From JAZKFP01 sp040386355 (lineage in GTDB: Bacteria; Pseudomonadota; Gammaproteobacteria; Pseudomonadales; UBA6940), in the NCBI GenBank assembly GCA_040386355.1, contig JAZKFP010000038.1:1-22203 (forward strand): a stretch of DNA of 22,203 nt. Reading direction: 5' to 3'. The notes beneath the pieces are model-generated. The model saw only the letters and a program-made list of their open reading frames with translations. It did no database searches and was not told the DNA's origin. The translations under genes and the position numbers were made by a program. Below, piece by piece: positions 15,197 to 22,203 of the stretch (its first letter is position 1; every line of letters begins with the position of its first letter).

Positions 15197-16285
15197 TTAG
15201 CGATATCCAGCGCGATCCATTAACTTAATTGCTTCAGCCTGTAATCTTCCAGCATTAGATAAGTTTTCAGGATCCGCTTCAAACTCTCCCCAAGCGGCAA
15301 CTGCTTTGTGTGGTTTTACATCTGCAACGGCAGGATATTCAAAGTTAATTTCAGCAAACATAGCTTGCGCTTTGTCCGATACTAACCATTCCAATAATTG
15401 CTGAGCAAGTTCCGGATGAGGCGCATGCTTCGTAATTCCAGCTCCGGATAAATTCACATGAACACCACCCGCCTTTTGATTTGCCCAAAATACTGCAACG
15501 GGTAAATCTTTTTGTTCATTCGCTAAGGCACCGTAATAGTAGGTATTAACAATACCTACATCACATTGACCTGCTGCAATTGCTTTTATTAAAGCGGTGT
15601 CATCTGAAAATACTTCCGTGGCTAGATTATCAACCCAGCCTTTGATAATAGTTTCGGTTTTTTCTGCGCCCCATCGTTGAATCAACATAGCAACCAACGA
15701 CTGGTTATAGACTTTTTGCGAGGTACGTAAGCAGAGTTTTTTCTTCCACTTTGCATCAGCAAGCGCTTCATACGTTGAAAGATCTTCTGGCTTTACGCGT
15801 TCTGTAGAATAAACAATAGTGCGAGCGCGCAATGATAAACCAAACCACTGATTTTGTGGATCACGATAGGCTGCAGGAATACGATCCGTTAATAGTTTGG
15901 AATCGGTGGGGCGTAAAATATTTTTTTGGGTGGCTTGCCATAAATTACCTGCATCCACTGCCATAAATAAATCGGCTGGTGAACGTTCAGATTCTGCTTC
16001 AAGTCGTGCTAATAATGGCTGTGCTTCATCGGTAACGAAATTGACTTGAATGCCAGTATCTTTTTGAAATGCATCAAACAAAGGTTTAATTAAATGCTCT
16101 TTTCGGGCTGAATACACCAACATGGATTGCTCTGATTGTGCAGCTGTGGTTTTCTCAGCTTCTGCTTTTTCCTCATCAGAATTTGGAGAACATCCCATCA
16201 TCAACAAAGTTATTAATCCAACCCCTACTAAATTTTTTAATGCTTGAGCAGGTTCACGAAGATTCATTATAAAGTTTGTGTGCAT
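15197..16285 (-). CDS. fbpA: Iron(III)-binding lipoprotein of an ABC importer
   Basis: Periplasmic substrate-binding protein of the FbpA/FutA/AfuA family. From the chosen ATG the protein has 362 residues. A signal peptide ends in a lipobox, Leu-Met-Met-Gly-Cys32, so it is probably membrane-anchored through a diacylglyceryl cysteine, unlike many soluble FbpA proteins. A Glu/Lys-rich linker follows, then the mature domain beginning LVYSARKEHLIKPLFDAF. The Tyr-Tyr-Tyr at 249-251 (in VNTYYYGAL) matches the paired iron-coordinating tyrosines of the family. I chose the ATG at 16285 because GGTGA precedes it and the signal peptide then has normal length. The open frame reaches 16390, but that would overlap the recG promoter region and add an unlikely N-terminus; an ATG at 16267 is also possible. 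It is transcribed away from recG, with fbpB following after 13 bases. Confidence 0.88.
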   Translation of the reverse strand: MHTNFIMNLREPAQALKNLVGVGLITLLMMGCSPNSDEEKAEAEKTTAAQSEQSMLVYSARKEHLIKPLFDAFQKDTGIQVNFVTDEAQPLLARLEAESERSPADLFMAVDAGNLWQATQKNILRPTDSKLLTDRIPAAYRDPQNQWFGLSLRARTIVYSTERVKPEDLSTYEALADAKWKKKLCLRTSQKVYNQSLVAMLIQRWGAEKTETIIKGWVDNLATEVFSDDTALIKAIAAGQCDVGIVNTYYYGALANEQKDLPVAVFWANQKAGGVHVNLSGAGITKHAPHPELAQQLLEWLVSDKAQAMFAEINFEYPAVADVKPHKAVAAWGEFEADPENLSNAGRLQAEAIKLMDRAGYR

Positions 16286-16297
16286 TGGTTCACCAAT
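16284..16297 (-). promoter_or_regulatory. Hairpin over the fbpA start codon
   Basis: ATTGGT and ACCAAT arms separated by two bases form, in the minus-strand mRNA, a five-base-pair stem closed by a four-base UGAA loop. The stem and loop contain the GGUGA ribosome binding site and reach the first two bases of the AUG. This could lower translation of fbpA; an effect is inferred, and stem stability is modest. Confidence 0.35.
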
Positions 16298-16325
16298 TGA
16301 GTTAGAAAGAATTTCTGGAACAAAT

Positions 16326-16344
16326 AGTAATGATTTACATTTGT
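16326..16344 (-). promoter_or_regulatory. Candidate Fur box upstream of fbpAB
   Basis: Minus-strand ACAAATGTAAATCATTACT matches the 19-bp Fur consensus at 12 of 19 positions by hand alignment, with an unbroken run of eight in its second half. It lies about 40-60 bases before the fbpA start in the divergent region shared with recG. Placement in front of an iron importer raises its credibility, but AT-rich DNA gives chance matches. Confidence 0.4.
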
Positions 16345-16411
16345 ATTGCAAAGCAAAAGATTGGTTATTTTGAGATCTATAGCAAAACACTCACAGCAAA
16401 AAAAAGGATTT

Positions 16412-18514
16412 ATGATTCCCATTTACCAAATTCCAATTAGTAACCTCAAGGGAGTTGGGCCCAAATCCGCCGAACGATTACACCATTTAGGATTACATCG
16501 GTTGTGGGATTGTCTATTTTATTTGCCCTATACCTATCAAGATCGACGCAGTATTCGACCTATCGATACATTAGAAAATGAAGAAGAAGTATTAATCGAA
16601 GGTGAACTTGGCGCCATTCGTTCAATTAGAAAAAAAACTGAAATTCATATTGCAGATTTACACGATGCAACGGGCTCTATAGCGCTGCAATTTTTTAATT
16701 TCAAACCGACAAATTTATTTAAATTGCCTCAAGGTACACGTATTCAATGTTTCGGACGCATTAAAAAAATGCAAAGTAAATATTTTATGGCGCATCCTAA
16801 AACCTGTGTGGTCGAAGAAGACAAATCACTGGTAACTAAAGAATGGGCGCCGATTTATCCTTCGACTGCAGGATTAGATGCACGACGTTTACAACAATGG
16901 ATTCAAGACGCCGTCCAACAATCACTAAATGCTTCAAAGTTAGAATGGTTACCAACCGAAATTTTGCATGAATATCAATTGCCAACATTGGATGAAGCAC
17001 TTCTAGCTATTCATTTAAAACCTGACCCGCTGATTCTGAAAAACAAAAATCATCCCTGTTTAACTCGAATCAAATTAGAGGAATTATTAGCACATTTGAT
17101 TTCTTGGCGTTCGCAAACTGAAGCGCTGCAACAACCGCGACGTCATGCAATAAAAAATAATACAGCAAAAGCTTTAGCGGATTTTTCTACGCAATATCCA
17201 CTCGTTGCTCAAACACTTAAAACCTTACCGTTTGAATTAACCAGCGGACAACAACGCGCATTAGTCGATATTTTTATGGATTTTTCTGAATCACGCGTGA
17301 TGAATCGATTAATTCAAGGCGATGTTGGTTCCGGTAAAACATGGGTTGCCGTATTGGCGGCAATCGCAATTGCAAGTCAAGGCGATCAAGTCGCATTTAT
17401 GGTTCCAACCGAAATTTTGGCAAGACAACATGCACAAAATATTCGGCAAATATTAGGACAACTTAATATTCAAGTTGAGGTGTTAGTCGGCGCCTTATCC
17501 AAAAATGAACGTCGTCCCATTGAACAACGAATTGCGAATGGCCAATGTCAATTGGTAATTGGTACACATGCGCTGTTCCAAGAAGCAATCGAATTCTCAC
17601 AACTAAAGCTTGTGATTGTTGATGAGCAACATCGATTTGGAGTGGCGCAACGTACAGCTCTGGTAGCAAAAGGTCCAGGTCATGTTCATCGACTCATGAT
17701 GACAGCCACACCAATTCCTCGCACGTTAGCGCAAACTTTGTACGCCGATTTAGATACTTCCATTATTGACACCATGCCATTAGGCCGAGTACCGATTCAA
17801 ACACTTGCTTTGCCCTCTGATCGACGTGATGAACTTGCACATCGTCTTAAGAATTTATGTGCTCAAAATCAGCAGGTGTATTGGGTATGTTCACTGATTG
17901 AACAAAGTGATTCGATGCAACAGCAAGCTGTAGATCAAATTGGCGAATGGCTAAACGAGAATGTTCATGAATTTCGCATAGGTATCATTCATGGCCGACT
18001 TAAATCCGAAGAAAAGCAAAATATCATGCAGGACTTTGCGGCGGAAGAAATATCTATCTTAGTAGCAACCAGCGTAATTGAAGTGGGCGTCCACGCGCCA
18101 AAAGCTACCTTAATGGTGATTGAAAATGCAGAACGATGGGGCCTCGCTCAATTACACCAAATTCGTGGACGAATCGGCCGCAGCAATTTGGCAAGTTACT
18201 GCGTTCTTCTCTACGAAACTCCACTTTCGCCCTTAGCAGAATATCGTATTCGCCTACTTCGCTCCTGCCATGATGGTTTTAAATTAGCTGAGCAAGATCT
18301 TTTATTACGCGGCCCAGGCGAACTGTCAGGACAGCGTCAATCCGGATTCAACGTTTTTAAATGCGTTGAATTACAAAATGATTATCATTTAATTCATGAT
18401 GCGCAATGCATTTTAGACAGCTTGGATCAATTATTAGCAAAAGCTGTTTTTGATACTACTACCAAACCTATTGGTACACGCTGGTTCCATAACTCTGTGA
18501 GCCAGGCTGTGTAG
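16412..18514 (+). CDS. recG: ATP-dependent DNA helicase RecG
   Basis: Branch-migration helicase that remodels stalled replication forks and Holliday junctions. The 700 residues show, in order, an N-terminal LKGVGPKSAERL hairpin, an OB-fold wedge domain (about 60-140), Walker A GDVGSGKT (303-310), VPTEILARQH, the DEQH box (404-407) in VIVDEQHRFG, TATPIPRTLA, then the second RecA-like domain with IIHGRLKSEEK, VATSVIEVGVHAPKAT, HQIRGRIGRS and the TRG-region GPGELSGQRQSGF. The ATG at 16412 has AGGA just upstream; the frame extends upstream to a TTG at 16346 that has no such support. Length is close to the E. coli protein (693). It is divergent from fbpAB. No gene normally linked to recG, such as spoT or rpoZ, is present here. 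Confidence 0.97.
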   Translation: MIPIYQIPISNLKGVGPKSAERLHHLGLHRLWDCLFYLPYTYQDRRSIRPIDTLENEEEVLIEGELGAIRSIRKKTEIHIADLHDATGSIALQFFNFKPTNLFKLPQGTRIQCFGRIKKMQSKYFMAHPKTCVVEEDKSLVTKEWAPIYPSTAGLDARRLQQWIQDAVQQSLNASKLEWLPTEILHEYQLPTLDEALLAIHLKPDPLILKNKNHPCLTRIKLEELLAHLISWRSQTEALQQPRRHAIKNNTAKALADFSTQYPLVAQTLKTLPFELTSGQQRALVDIFMDFSESRVMNRLIQGDVGSGKTWVAVLAAIAIASQGDQVAFMVPTEILARQHAQNIRQILGQLNIQVEVLVGALSKNERRPIEQRIANGQCQLVIGTHALFQEAIEFSQLKLVIVDEQHRFGVAQRTALVAKGPGHVHRLMMTATPIPRTLAQTLYADLDTSIIDTMPLGRVPIQTLALPSDRRDELAHRLKNLCAQNQQVYWVCSLIEQSDSMQQQAVDQIGEWLNENVHEFRIGIIHGRLKSEEKQNIMQDFAAEEISILVATSVIEVGVHAPKATLMVIENAERWGLAQLHQIRGRIGRSNLASYCVLLYETPLSPLAEYRIRLLRSCHDGFKLAEQDLLLRGPGELSGQRQSGFNVFKCVELQNDYHLIHDAQCILDSLDQLLAKAVFDTTTKPIGTRWFHNSVSQAV

Positions 18515-18569
18515 TGAAGGTAATAAAAATGTTTAATCAATTAAAAGTGACGAAAGAATCTTCATCTCT

Positions 18570-18613
18570 TTCTTTATAACTCTGCTGAATGAGTAGAGTT
18601 CGTCTATAAAGAA
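18570..18613 (+). promoter_or_regulatory. Hairpin in the recG-HDOD spacer
   Basis: A perfect 9-bp inverted repeat, TTCTTTATA (18570-18578) and TATAAAGAA (18605-18613), encloses a second complementary pair, AACTCT and AGAGTT, with a short bulge between. This makes a 44-nt stem-loop 30 bases before the ATG at 18644. There is no T-tract directly after it, so a classical rho-independent terminator is not clear; it could be a leader element of the HDOD gene or an mRNA 3' end for recG. Confidence 0.5.
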
Positions 18614-18643
18614 TGGAGCATTCATTTTTTTAGGAGCTCGACC

Positions 18644-20071
18644 ATGTCTGTCGGAAAAGGCCCGAATTCTGCGGAACAGGACTCTGCAATTACCTTTGAT
18701 TTACCGATTCCTTATACTCTCTTAGCGAAAAAACAGCTTTCTGAACGTAATGATGTAAGACAAGCGTATTGGTATCCGCATCCTGCAGAAGCAACTCCGG
18801 TTGTAATAATTCAGCTAGAAGACAGCATGGGCCGTACTAATGTTCTCATTCGCAAAGATACTTTCTTGGATTTAACACGATTGTGCGAATTAGTCGGTAG
18901 AAACTTTCAAGCTCGACAAGTATTAAACGCTCATCCTTCCAAACCTTCGGAAAGTTTAAATATTTTACCTTTTCCAAATACCAAATCTGAATCTCCAACC
19001 GCCCTCATTATTGATCATCGCGTTATTGAAACTGATAAATTACTCGTTGCAACAGATCATCCTGATTTTGATTTAATTATTGAAACCCAAGATCTAATTA
19101 GTGGTCTAGGTGGCAGCGTGACGATGAATGTCTCTGAACCAATCCATCCGCATGATCCAAACAATCAAACCATCATTGCTCTTGATAAACATATTTTATC
19201 GGCAGTGCATCGATTTACAGCATTACGTATTAAACAACGATTGGAAGAAACGCTAGAAATTCCACCTTTTCCAGAAACAGCTCGTCGCTTGATTGAATTA
19301 CGTTTAGATCCAGACGCCAGTGTGGCGGATTTAGCAGAAATAGTTGAGACGGATCCAAGCTTGGCGGCACAAGTTGTTTTTTGGGCATCGTCTTCCTATT
19401 ACTCTGCTGCAGGCAGCGTTAAATCGGTACACGATGCCGTTGTGCGTGTATTAGGTTTTGATTTAGTTATGAACCTGGCTCTTGGATTATCCATGGGTAA
19501 AGCGCTCAACATTCCAAAAGACTGCATTGCACCTTATTGGGAACAATCCGTTTTTGCAGCGACCTTAGCGCAAGCTTTAGCGCAAAGCATGGAACCACTT
19601 AATCGTCCGCACGTGGGTTTATCTTATTTAGCTGGCTTGCTGCATAATTTTGGTTACTTATTAATGGCGCATATTTTTCCACCACATTTTTCACAAATAA
19701 ATCGTTTTATTGAATGCAATCCACATGCTCCACATTCCGTGATAGAACATTATTTAGTTGGTATTACTCGCGAACAATTAAGTGCTCGTTTATTTGCAGG
19801 CTGGAATCTACCGCATGAAGTAGTGCATGCCATCCAATGGCAAAACACGCGAGTCTATCGCGGTGAGCATATGAACTACGCGCGCTTGCTGTATATCACG
19901 AATCAATTTTTACGTTTATTTCAAATCAGCAATGATCCATTGGATGCGCTTGATAAGCGAGTGTTTGTACCTTTGGGATTAACGTATGAACAAACCGAAA
20001 AAGTTGCAGCAGTATTATTGGGTCGTAAAGAGGAATTAAGACGGTTGGCGCAGCAATTAAATAAGGCTTAA
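18644..20071 (+). CDS. HDOD signalling protein with N-terminal YbaK/deacylase-like domain
   Basis: A 475-residue cytoplasmic protein of two parts. Residues ~20-165 resemble the YbaK/ProX aminoacyl-tRNA deacylase fold in layout: a helix (LAKKQLSERN), strand VVIIQLEDS, then VLIRKDTFLDLTRLCELVG. I see no firm catalytic Lys in the expected context, so activity is uncertain. Residues ~203-400 are an HDOD domain: IPPFPETARRLIELRLDPDASVADLAEIVETDPSLAAQVV is the classic opening, and the HD-like segment GLLHNFGYLLMAH (331-343) has Asn where an HD phosphohydrolase would have Asp, as usual for HDOD. HDOD proteins act as non-enzymatic regulators of signalling, stress or motility. This combination is known in gammaproteobacteria, but its role is not well defined. 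The ATG at 18644 follows AGGAG at good spacing. The gene appears to be transcribed alone. Confidence 0.8.
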   Translation: MSVGKGPNSAEQDSAITFDLPIPYTLLAKKQLSERNDVRQAYWYPHPAEATPVVIIQLEDSMGRTNVLIRKDTFLDLTRLCELVGRNFQARQVLNAHPSKPSESLNILPFPNTKSESPTALIIDHRVIETDKLLVATDHPDFDLIIETQDLISGLGGSVTMNVSEPIHPHDPNNQTIIALDKHILSAVHRFTALRIKQRLEETLEIPPFPETARRLIELRLDPDASVADLAEIVETDPSLAAQVVFWASSSYYSAAGSVKSVHDAVVRVLGFDLVMNLALGLSMGKALNIPKDCIAPYWEQSVFAATLAQALAQSMEPLNRPHVGLSYLAGLLHNFGYLLMAHIFPPHFSQINRFIECNPHAPHSVIEHYLVGITREQLSARLFAGWNLPHEVVHAIQWQNTRVYRGEHMNYARLLYITNQFLRLFQISNDPLDALDKRVFVPLGLTYEQTEKVAAVLLGRKEELRRLAQQLNKA

Positions 20072-20454
20072 TTTCGTCTCATTTAATGCCGGACATAATG
20101 CCGGACAATCAGCCCTATAGATCTACGTGGCTCATTCCTTAAACAGCATTCTATTTAGCATATGTAGGGACAAAACATTTTTCGGCCGCAGAATACTTGA
20201 AGAGTATTCGACAATATTGTGTCCATACCATTTCAAAATAGAAATTACATTTTTAAACAATGATCGATTGAAATAATTAATTCAATGAAAAGTGGCAGAT
20301 AAAAAGTACCGTATTCGGTCGAAAAATTCCCCCCCTGAAGTAGAAACAATTTTCACGCGCTACGATACAGTTACGTAGAATTTCTTTAATGCAATTCATT
20401 CAGCGATCGTGATATTTATTCAACTGACGACCCATTTACGTAACTATTTTTCAA
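20072..20454. other. Non-coding gap between convergent genes
   Basis: No gene or convincing terminator is visible in these 383 bases. They contain a perfect 12-bp tandem repeat (TAATGCCGGACA, 20084-20107), a hairpin with GAATACT and AGTATTC arms and a five-base loop (20191-20209), the 10-bp palindrome ACAATATTGT directly after it (20211-20220), and a 20-base near-palindrome, ATTGAAATAATTAATTCAAT (20267-20286). The hairpins could stop transcription from either side, but none is followed by a T-run. The density of short symmetric pieces suggests decayed mobile or repeat sequence; no transposase remnant could be read. Confidence 0.4.
20084..20107 (+). repeat. 12-bp tandem repeat, two copies
   Basis: TAATGCCGGACA occurs twice in perfect tandem, 12 bases after the HDOD stop codon. 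Two copies only; function unknown. Confidence 0.6.
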
Positions 20455-21741
20455 TCAGCTTTTTTTAAGCAGCTCTGGATTACGACTACATAGCAAATGC
20501 CACTGATCGAGAGGCATTTTTATTGTTAGATTCCAACCATCACTTTCAATTGCAGTTTCTGATAAAACAACTTTGGCTTCATAGAGTTGAGCACGAATCT
20601 TGCCTTCTTGAGGTGTTAGATAAATTTCGGTTTCTATCCATCGCGATTTAAGTCGCTGCGGAATTGCTTCCGTTAATAAATCCAAACCTATTTTTTGATG
20701 CGCAGAAATCCAAACTGCAATTACTTTTCCTTCTTCATTGTTTTCAACATGCGGTCTTTCATCGTCTATTACATCGATTTTATTAAAAACCATTAAACGC
20801 GGAATTTCGTCTGCTCCCATTTCACTAAGCACCGATAATACGGCTTCTTTTTGAAGAGCAAATGTTTCAGAATCTTTTGCAGCTGCGTCAACAACATGCA
20901 AAATTAAATCAGCTTCCAACACTTCTTCTAATGTTGCACGAAACGCAGCCACTAATTGATGCGGCAGATCCGTCACAAAACCAACGGTATCGGCAAGAAT
21001 TACTGTACCCATTCCAGGTAAAGACCAACGCGCAACCGTTGGATCGAGCGTTGCAAACAACTGATCCCGCGCATCTACTTCCGATGCAGTTAACGCATTA
21101 AATAACGTAGATTTTCCGACATTGGTATAACCAACCAATGCCACGATTGGTAATTCTGCGCGTTGTCTGGATTGACGCGATTGAGTACGTTGCTTTTTTA
21201 CTTTTTCTAGTTTGCGTTTCAGAGATGTAATACGATCACGTACAACTCGACGATCTGATTCTAATTGGGTTTCACCAGGACCGCGCAAACCAATTCCGCC
21301 GCGCTGTCGCTCTAAATGAGTCCAGCCTCGGACTAGCCGCGTTGCTAAATGTTCTAGCTGCGCCAACTCCACTTGAAGTTTGCCTTCGTACGTACGAGCA
21401 CGTTGCGCAAAAATATCGAGAATTAATCCAGTGCGATCAACTACGCGAGCCTTTACGGTACGTTCAATATTACGTTGCTGAACAGGCGTTAAAGCTGCAT
21501 TGAAAAGTACAAGTTCAATTTCATGATGCGTAACGGCAATTCGAATTTCTTCTAATTTACCTTCACCAATAAAATAACCAGCACTGATTGCACGACGTGT
21601 GGTTTGAATAGTATGGATAACTTCAGCACCTGCAGCTTGCGCAAGCATTTGAAATTCATCAAGCGGTGGAGTGTTTGCTCCAACATCAACATGAACAACC
21701 AGCGTTTTTTCACCCCACTGGGGACGGTCAAAAAATAACAT
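20455..21741 (-). CDS. hflX: Ribosome-associated GTPase HflX
   Basis: GTPase that binds the 50S subunit and splits or rescues stalled ribosomes, notably under heat stress. The 428 residues contain the HflX N-terminal domain (TRRAISAGYFIGEGKLEEI, FNAALTPVQQRNIE), the glycine-rich segment GGIGLRGPGETQLESDRR (about 148-165), a coiled-coil linker, and the G domain: G1 GYTNVGKST (204-212), G3 DTVGF (251-255), G4 NKID (320-323), G5 Ser-Ala (346-347). A C-terminal region of about 60 residues follows, as in E. coli HflX. The ATG at 21741 has no strong ribosome binding site. It follows hfq on the same strand, the standard gammaproteobacterial order, but the spacer of 208 bases is long and strongly structured; in E. 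coli the genes are much closer. Confidence 0.96.
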   Translation of the reverse strand: MLFFDRPQWGEKTLVVHVDVGANTPPLDEFQMLAQAAGAEVIHTIQTTRRAISAGYFIGEGKLEEIRIAVTHHEIELVLFNAALTPVQQRNIERTVKARVVDRTGLILDIFAQRARTYEGKLQVELAQLEHLATRLVRGWTHLERQRGGIGLRGPGETQLESDRRVVRDRITSLKRKLEKVKKQRTQSRQSRQRAELPIVALVGYTNVGKSTLFNALTASEVDARDQLFATLDPTVARWSLPGMGTVILADTVGFVTDLPHQLVAAFRATLEEVLEADLILHVVDAAAKDSETFALQKEAVLSVLSEMGADEIPRLMVFNKIDVIDDERPHVENNEEGKVIAVWISAHQKIGLDLLTEAIPQRLKSRWIETEIYLTPQEGKIRAQLYEAKVVLSETAIESDGWNLTIKMPLDQWHLLCSRNPELLKKS

Positions 21742-21795
21742 GGATGTTCATTCGCGTTCGTAGTAAAAAACTAAGAGCCCACATTTCACCAAACT

Positions 21796-21898
21796 CACAT
21801 TGATTTTCCCGGCTGTTGCTCACTTATTCGCCTGCTCACATACTGTTGAGCATATTGCGCAGGCGTATTTCGCAAGCATTTACGGGAAAACCAATGTG
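21796..21898 (-). repeat. 103-nt imperfect palindrome between hfq and hflX
   Basis: Outer arms of 16 bases (21796-21811, CACATTGATTTTCCCG, and 21883-21898) match at 15 of 16 positions. Equal 17-base internal segments follow on both sides, then perfect CGCCTGC/GCAGGCG arms and an apical TGCTCA/TGAGCA pair around an eight-base loop. Such symmetry over a whole 103-nt segment implies a folded RNA or cruciform, or a short palindromic mobile repeat. It starts 51 bases after the hfq stop and lies 54 bases before the hflX ATG, so it could modulate read-through or mRNA processing. It has no T-tract and so is not a standard terminator. Confidence 0.65.
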
Positions 21899-21949
21899 CA
21901 TTTGGCACATGCAAATATATCATTGCAAAAGTTGTTAGATCTGGCTGGA

Positions 21950-22203
21950 TTAGATCCAATCTGGACCTGCATTATGCGGATCTACATGGCCACCCATGTG
22001 ATCTAAATGTCCACCTAGCGCATCGCCCTGAGCTGCAACTTTAGGGTTGCGTGCAGGAACAACAGTAGAGATAGCATGCTTGTATACCATCTGGCTCACT
22101 GCATTACGAAGCAAAACCACATATTGATCGAAGGATTCAATTTGGCCTTGCAACTTAATACCGTTGACTAAAAAAATCGATACGGGAATTCTTTCCTTGC
22201 GTA
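21950..22203 (-). CDS. hfq: RNA chaperone Hfq (5' end outside window)
   Basis: Hexameric Sm-like protein that pairs small RNAs with mRNA targets. The 83 visible codons start at RKERIPVSIFLVNGIKLQGQ, so about 15 N-terminal residues lie beyond the window edge. The Sm1 and Sm2 motifs are intact: IKLQGQIESFDQYVVLL, and the YKHAIS segment followed by VVPAR, which supplies the residues for uridine binding (Lys-His in YKHAIS) and hexamer contacts. The core is nearly identical to E. coli Hfq. The tail after VPARN is short and unusual, rich in Gly, His and Asp with an imperfect repeat GGHLDHM/GGHVDPH. The stop is TAA at 21950-21952. hflX follows on the same strand. Upstream, miaA is expected by analogy but is not visible. 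Confidence 0.97.
   Translation of the reverse strand, partial: RKERIPVSIFLVNGIKLQGQIESFDQYVVLLRNAVSQMVYKHAISTVVPARNPKVAAQGDALGGHLDHMGGHVDPHNAGPDWI

Noticed and set aside
16286..16390. Longer fbpA N-terminus
   Set aside because: It would place about 35 residues before the signal peptide and extend across the Fur-like site and towards the recG promoter.
20086..20142. Short plus-strand peptide over the 12-bp tandem repeat
   Set aside because: Only 18 codons, with no ribosome binding site and no similarity I recognise.
21800..22006. Plus-strand 68-residue frame across the hfq-hflX spacer
   Set aside because: It overlaps the palindrome and the hfq 3' end on the opposite strand and has no ribosome binding site or known relative.

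Overview
The window looks like chromosome of an AT-rich gammaproteobacterium. Three things point there: the block ribF-ileS-lspA-fkpB-ispH in its classical gammaproteobacterial order, an Hfq core very close to the E. coli protein, and hfq directly upstream of hflX. The left end carries small membrane proteins with a eukaryote-like U-box-type C-terminus. That, with the AT-rich accessory DNA beside it, suggests a host-associated lineage such as the Legionellales (Coxiella/Legionella/Berkiella-like). The taxonomic guess is inference; no rRNA or other decisive marker is present.

Region 1 (about 1-4281) is accessory, very AT-rich and built by duplication. It holds two intact paralogous membrane proteins with U-box-like C-termini (1041-1931, 2414-3268), a decayed third copy (395-984) interrupted by a 185-bp MITE-like palindromic element (657-841), two copies of a ~230-bp leader (165-394, 2184-2413), a detached copy of the last 64 codons of pgl (1979-2170), and a nucleotidyltransferase-fold protein with a Pro/Ser/Thr-rich N-terminus (3364-4164). 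The fragment and the real pgl (from 4282) are direct repeats bracketing 2171-4281, so the island grew by segmental duplication next to pgl.

Region 2 (4282-12236, all minus strand) is a compact housekeeping block: ribF (FAD/FMN synthesis), ileS, lspA, fkpB, ispH, then mtnA (methionine salvage) and pgl (pentose phosphate pathway). Spacings are short and fkpB/ispH abut or overlap, suggesting co-transcription. IleS has an unusual ~30-residue insertion.

Region 3 (12336-13501) is an Xre-RES type II toxin-antitoxin pair, with a perfect TATAAT and an adjoining 14-bp palindrome as probable autoregulatory operator. Region 4 (13534-16285) is a ferric-iron ABC importer lacking its ATPase: lipoprotein binding protein and fused two-domain permease, preceded by a Fur-like site.

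Region 5 (plus strand) carries recG and an HDOD protein with an N-terminal YbaK/deacylase-like domain, separated by a hairpin-forming spacer. After a 383-bp non-coding gap come hflX and a 5'-truncated hfq on the minus strand, separated by a spacer containing a 103-nt imperfect palindrome. No tRNA, rRNA or CRISPR array was seen.
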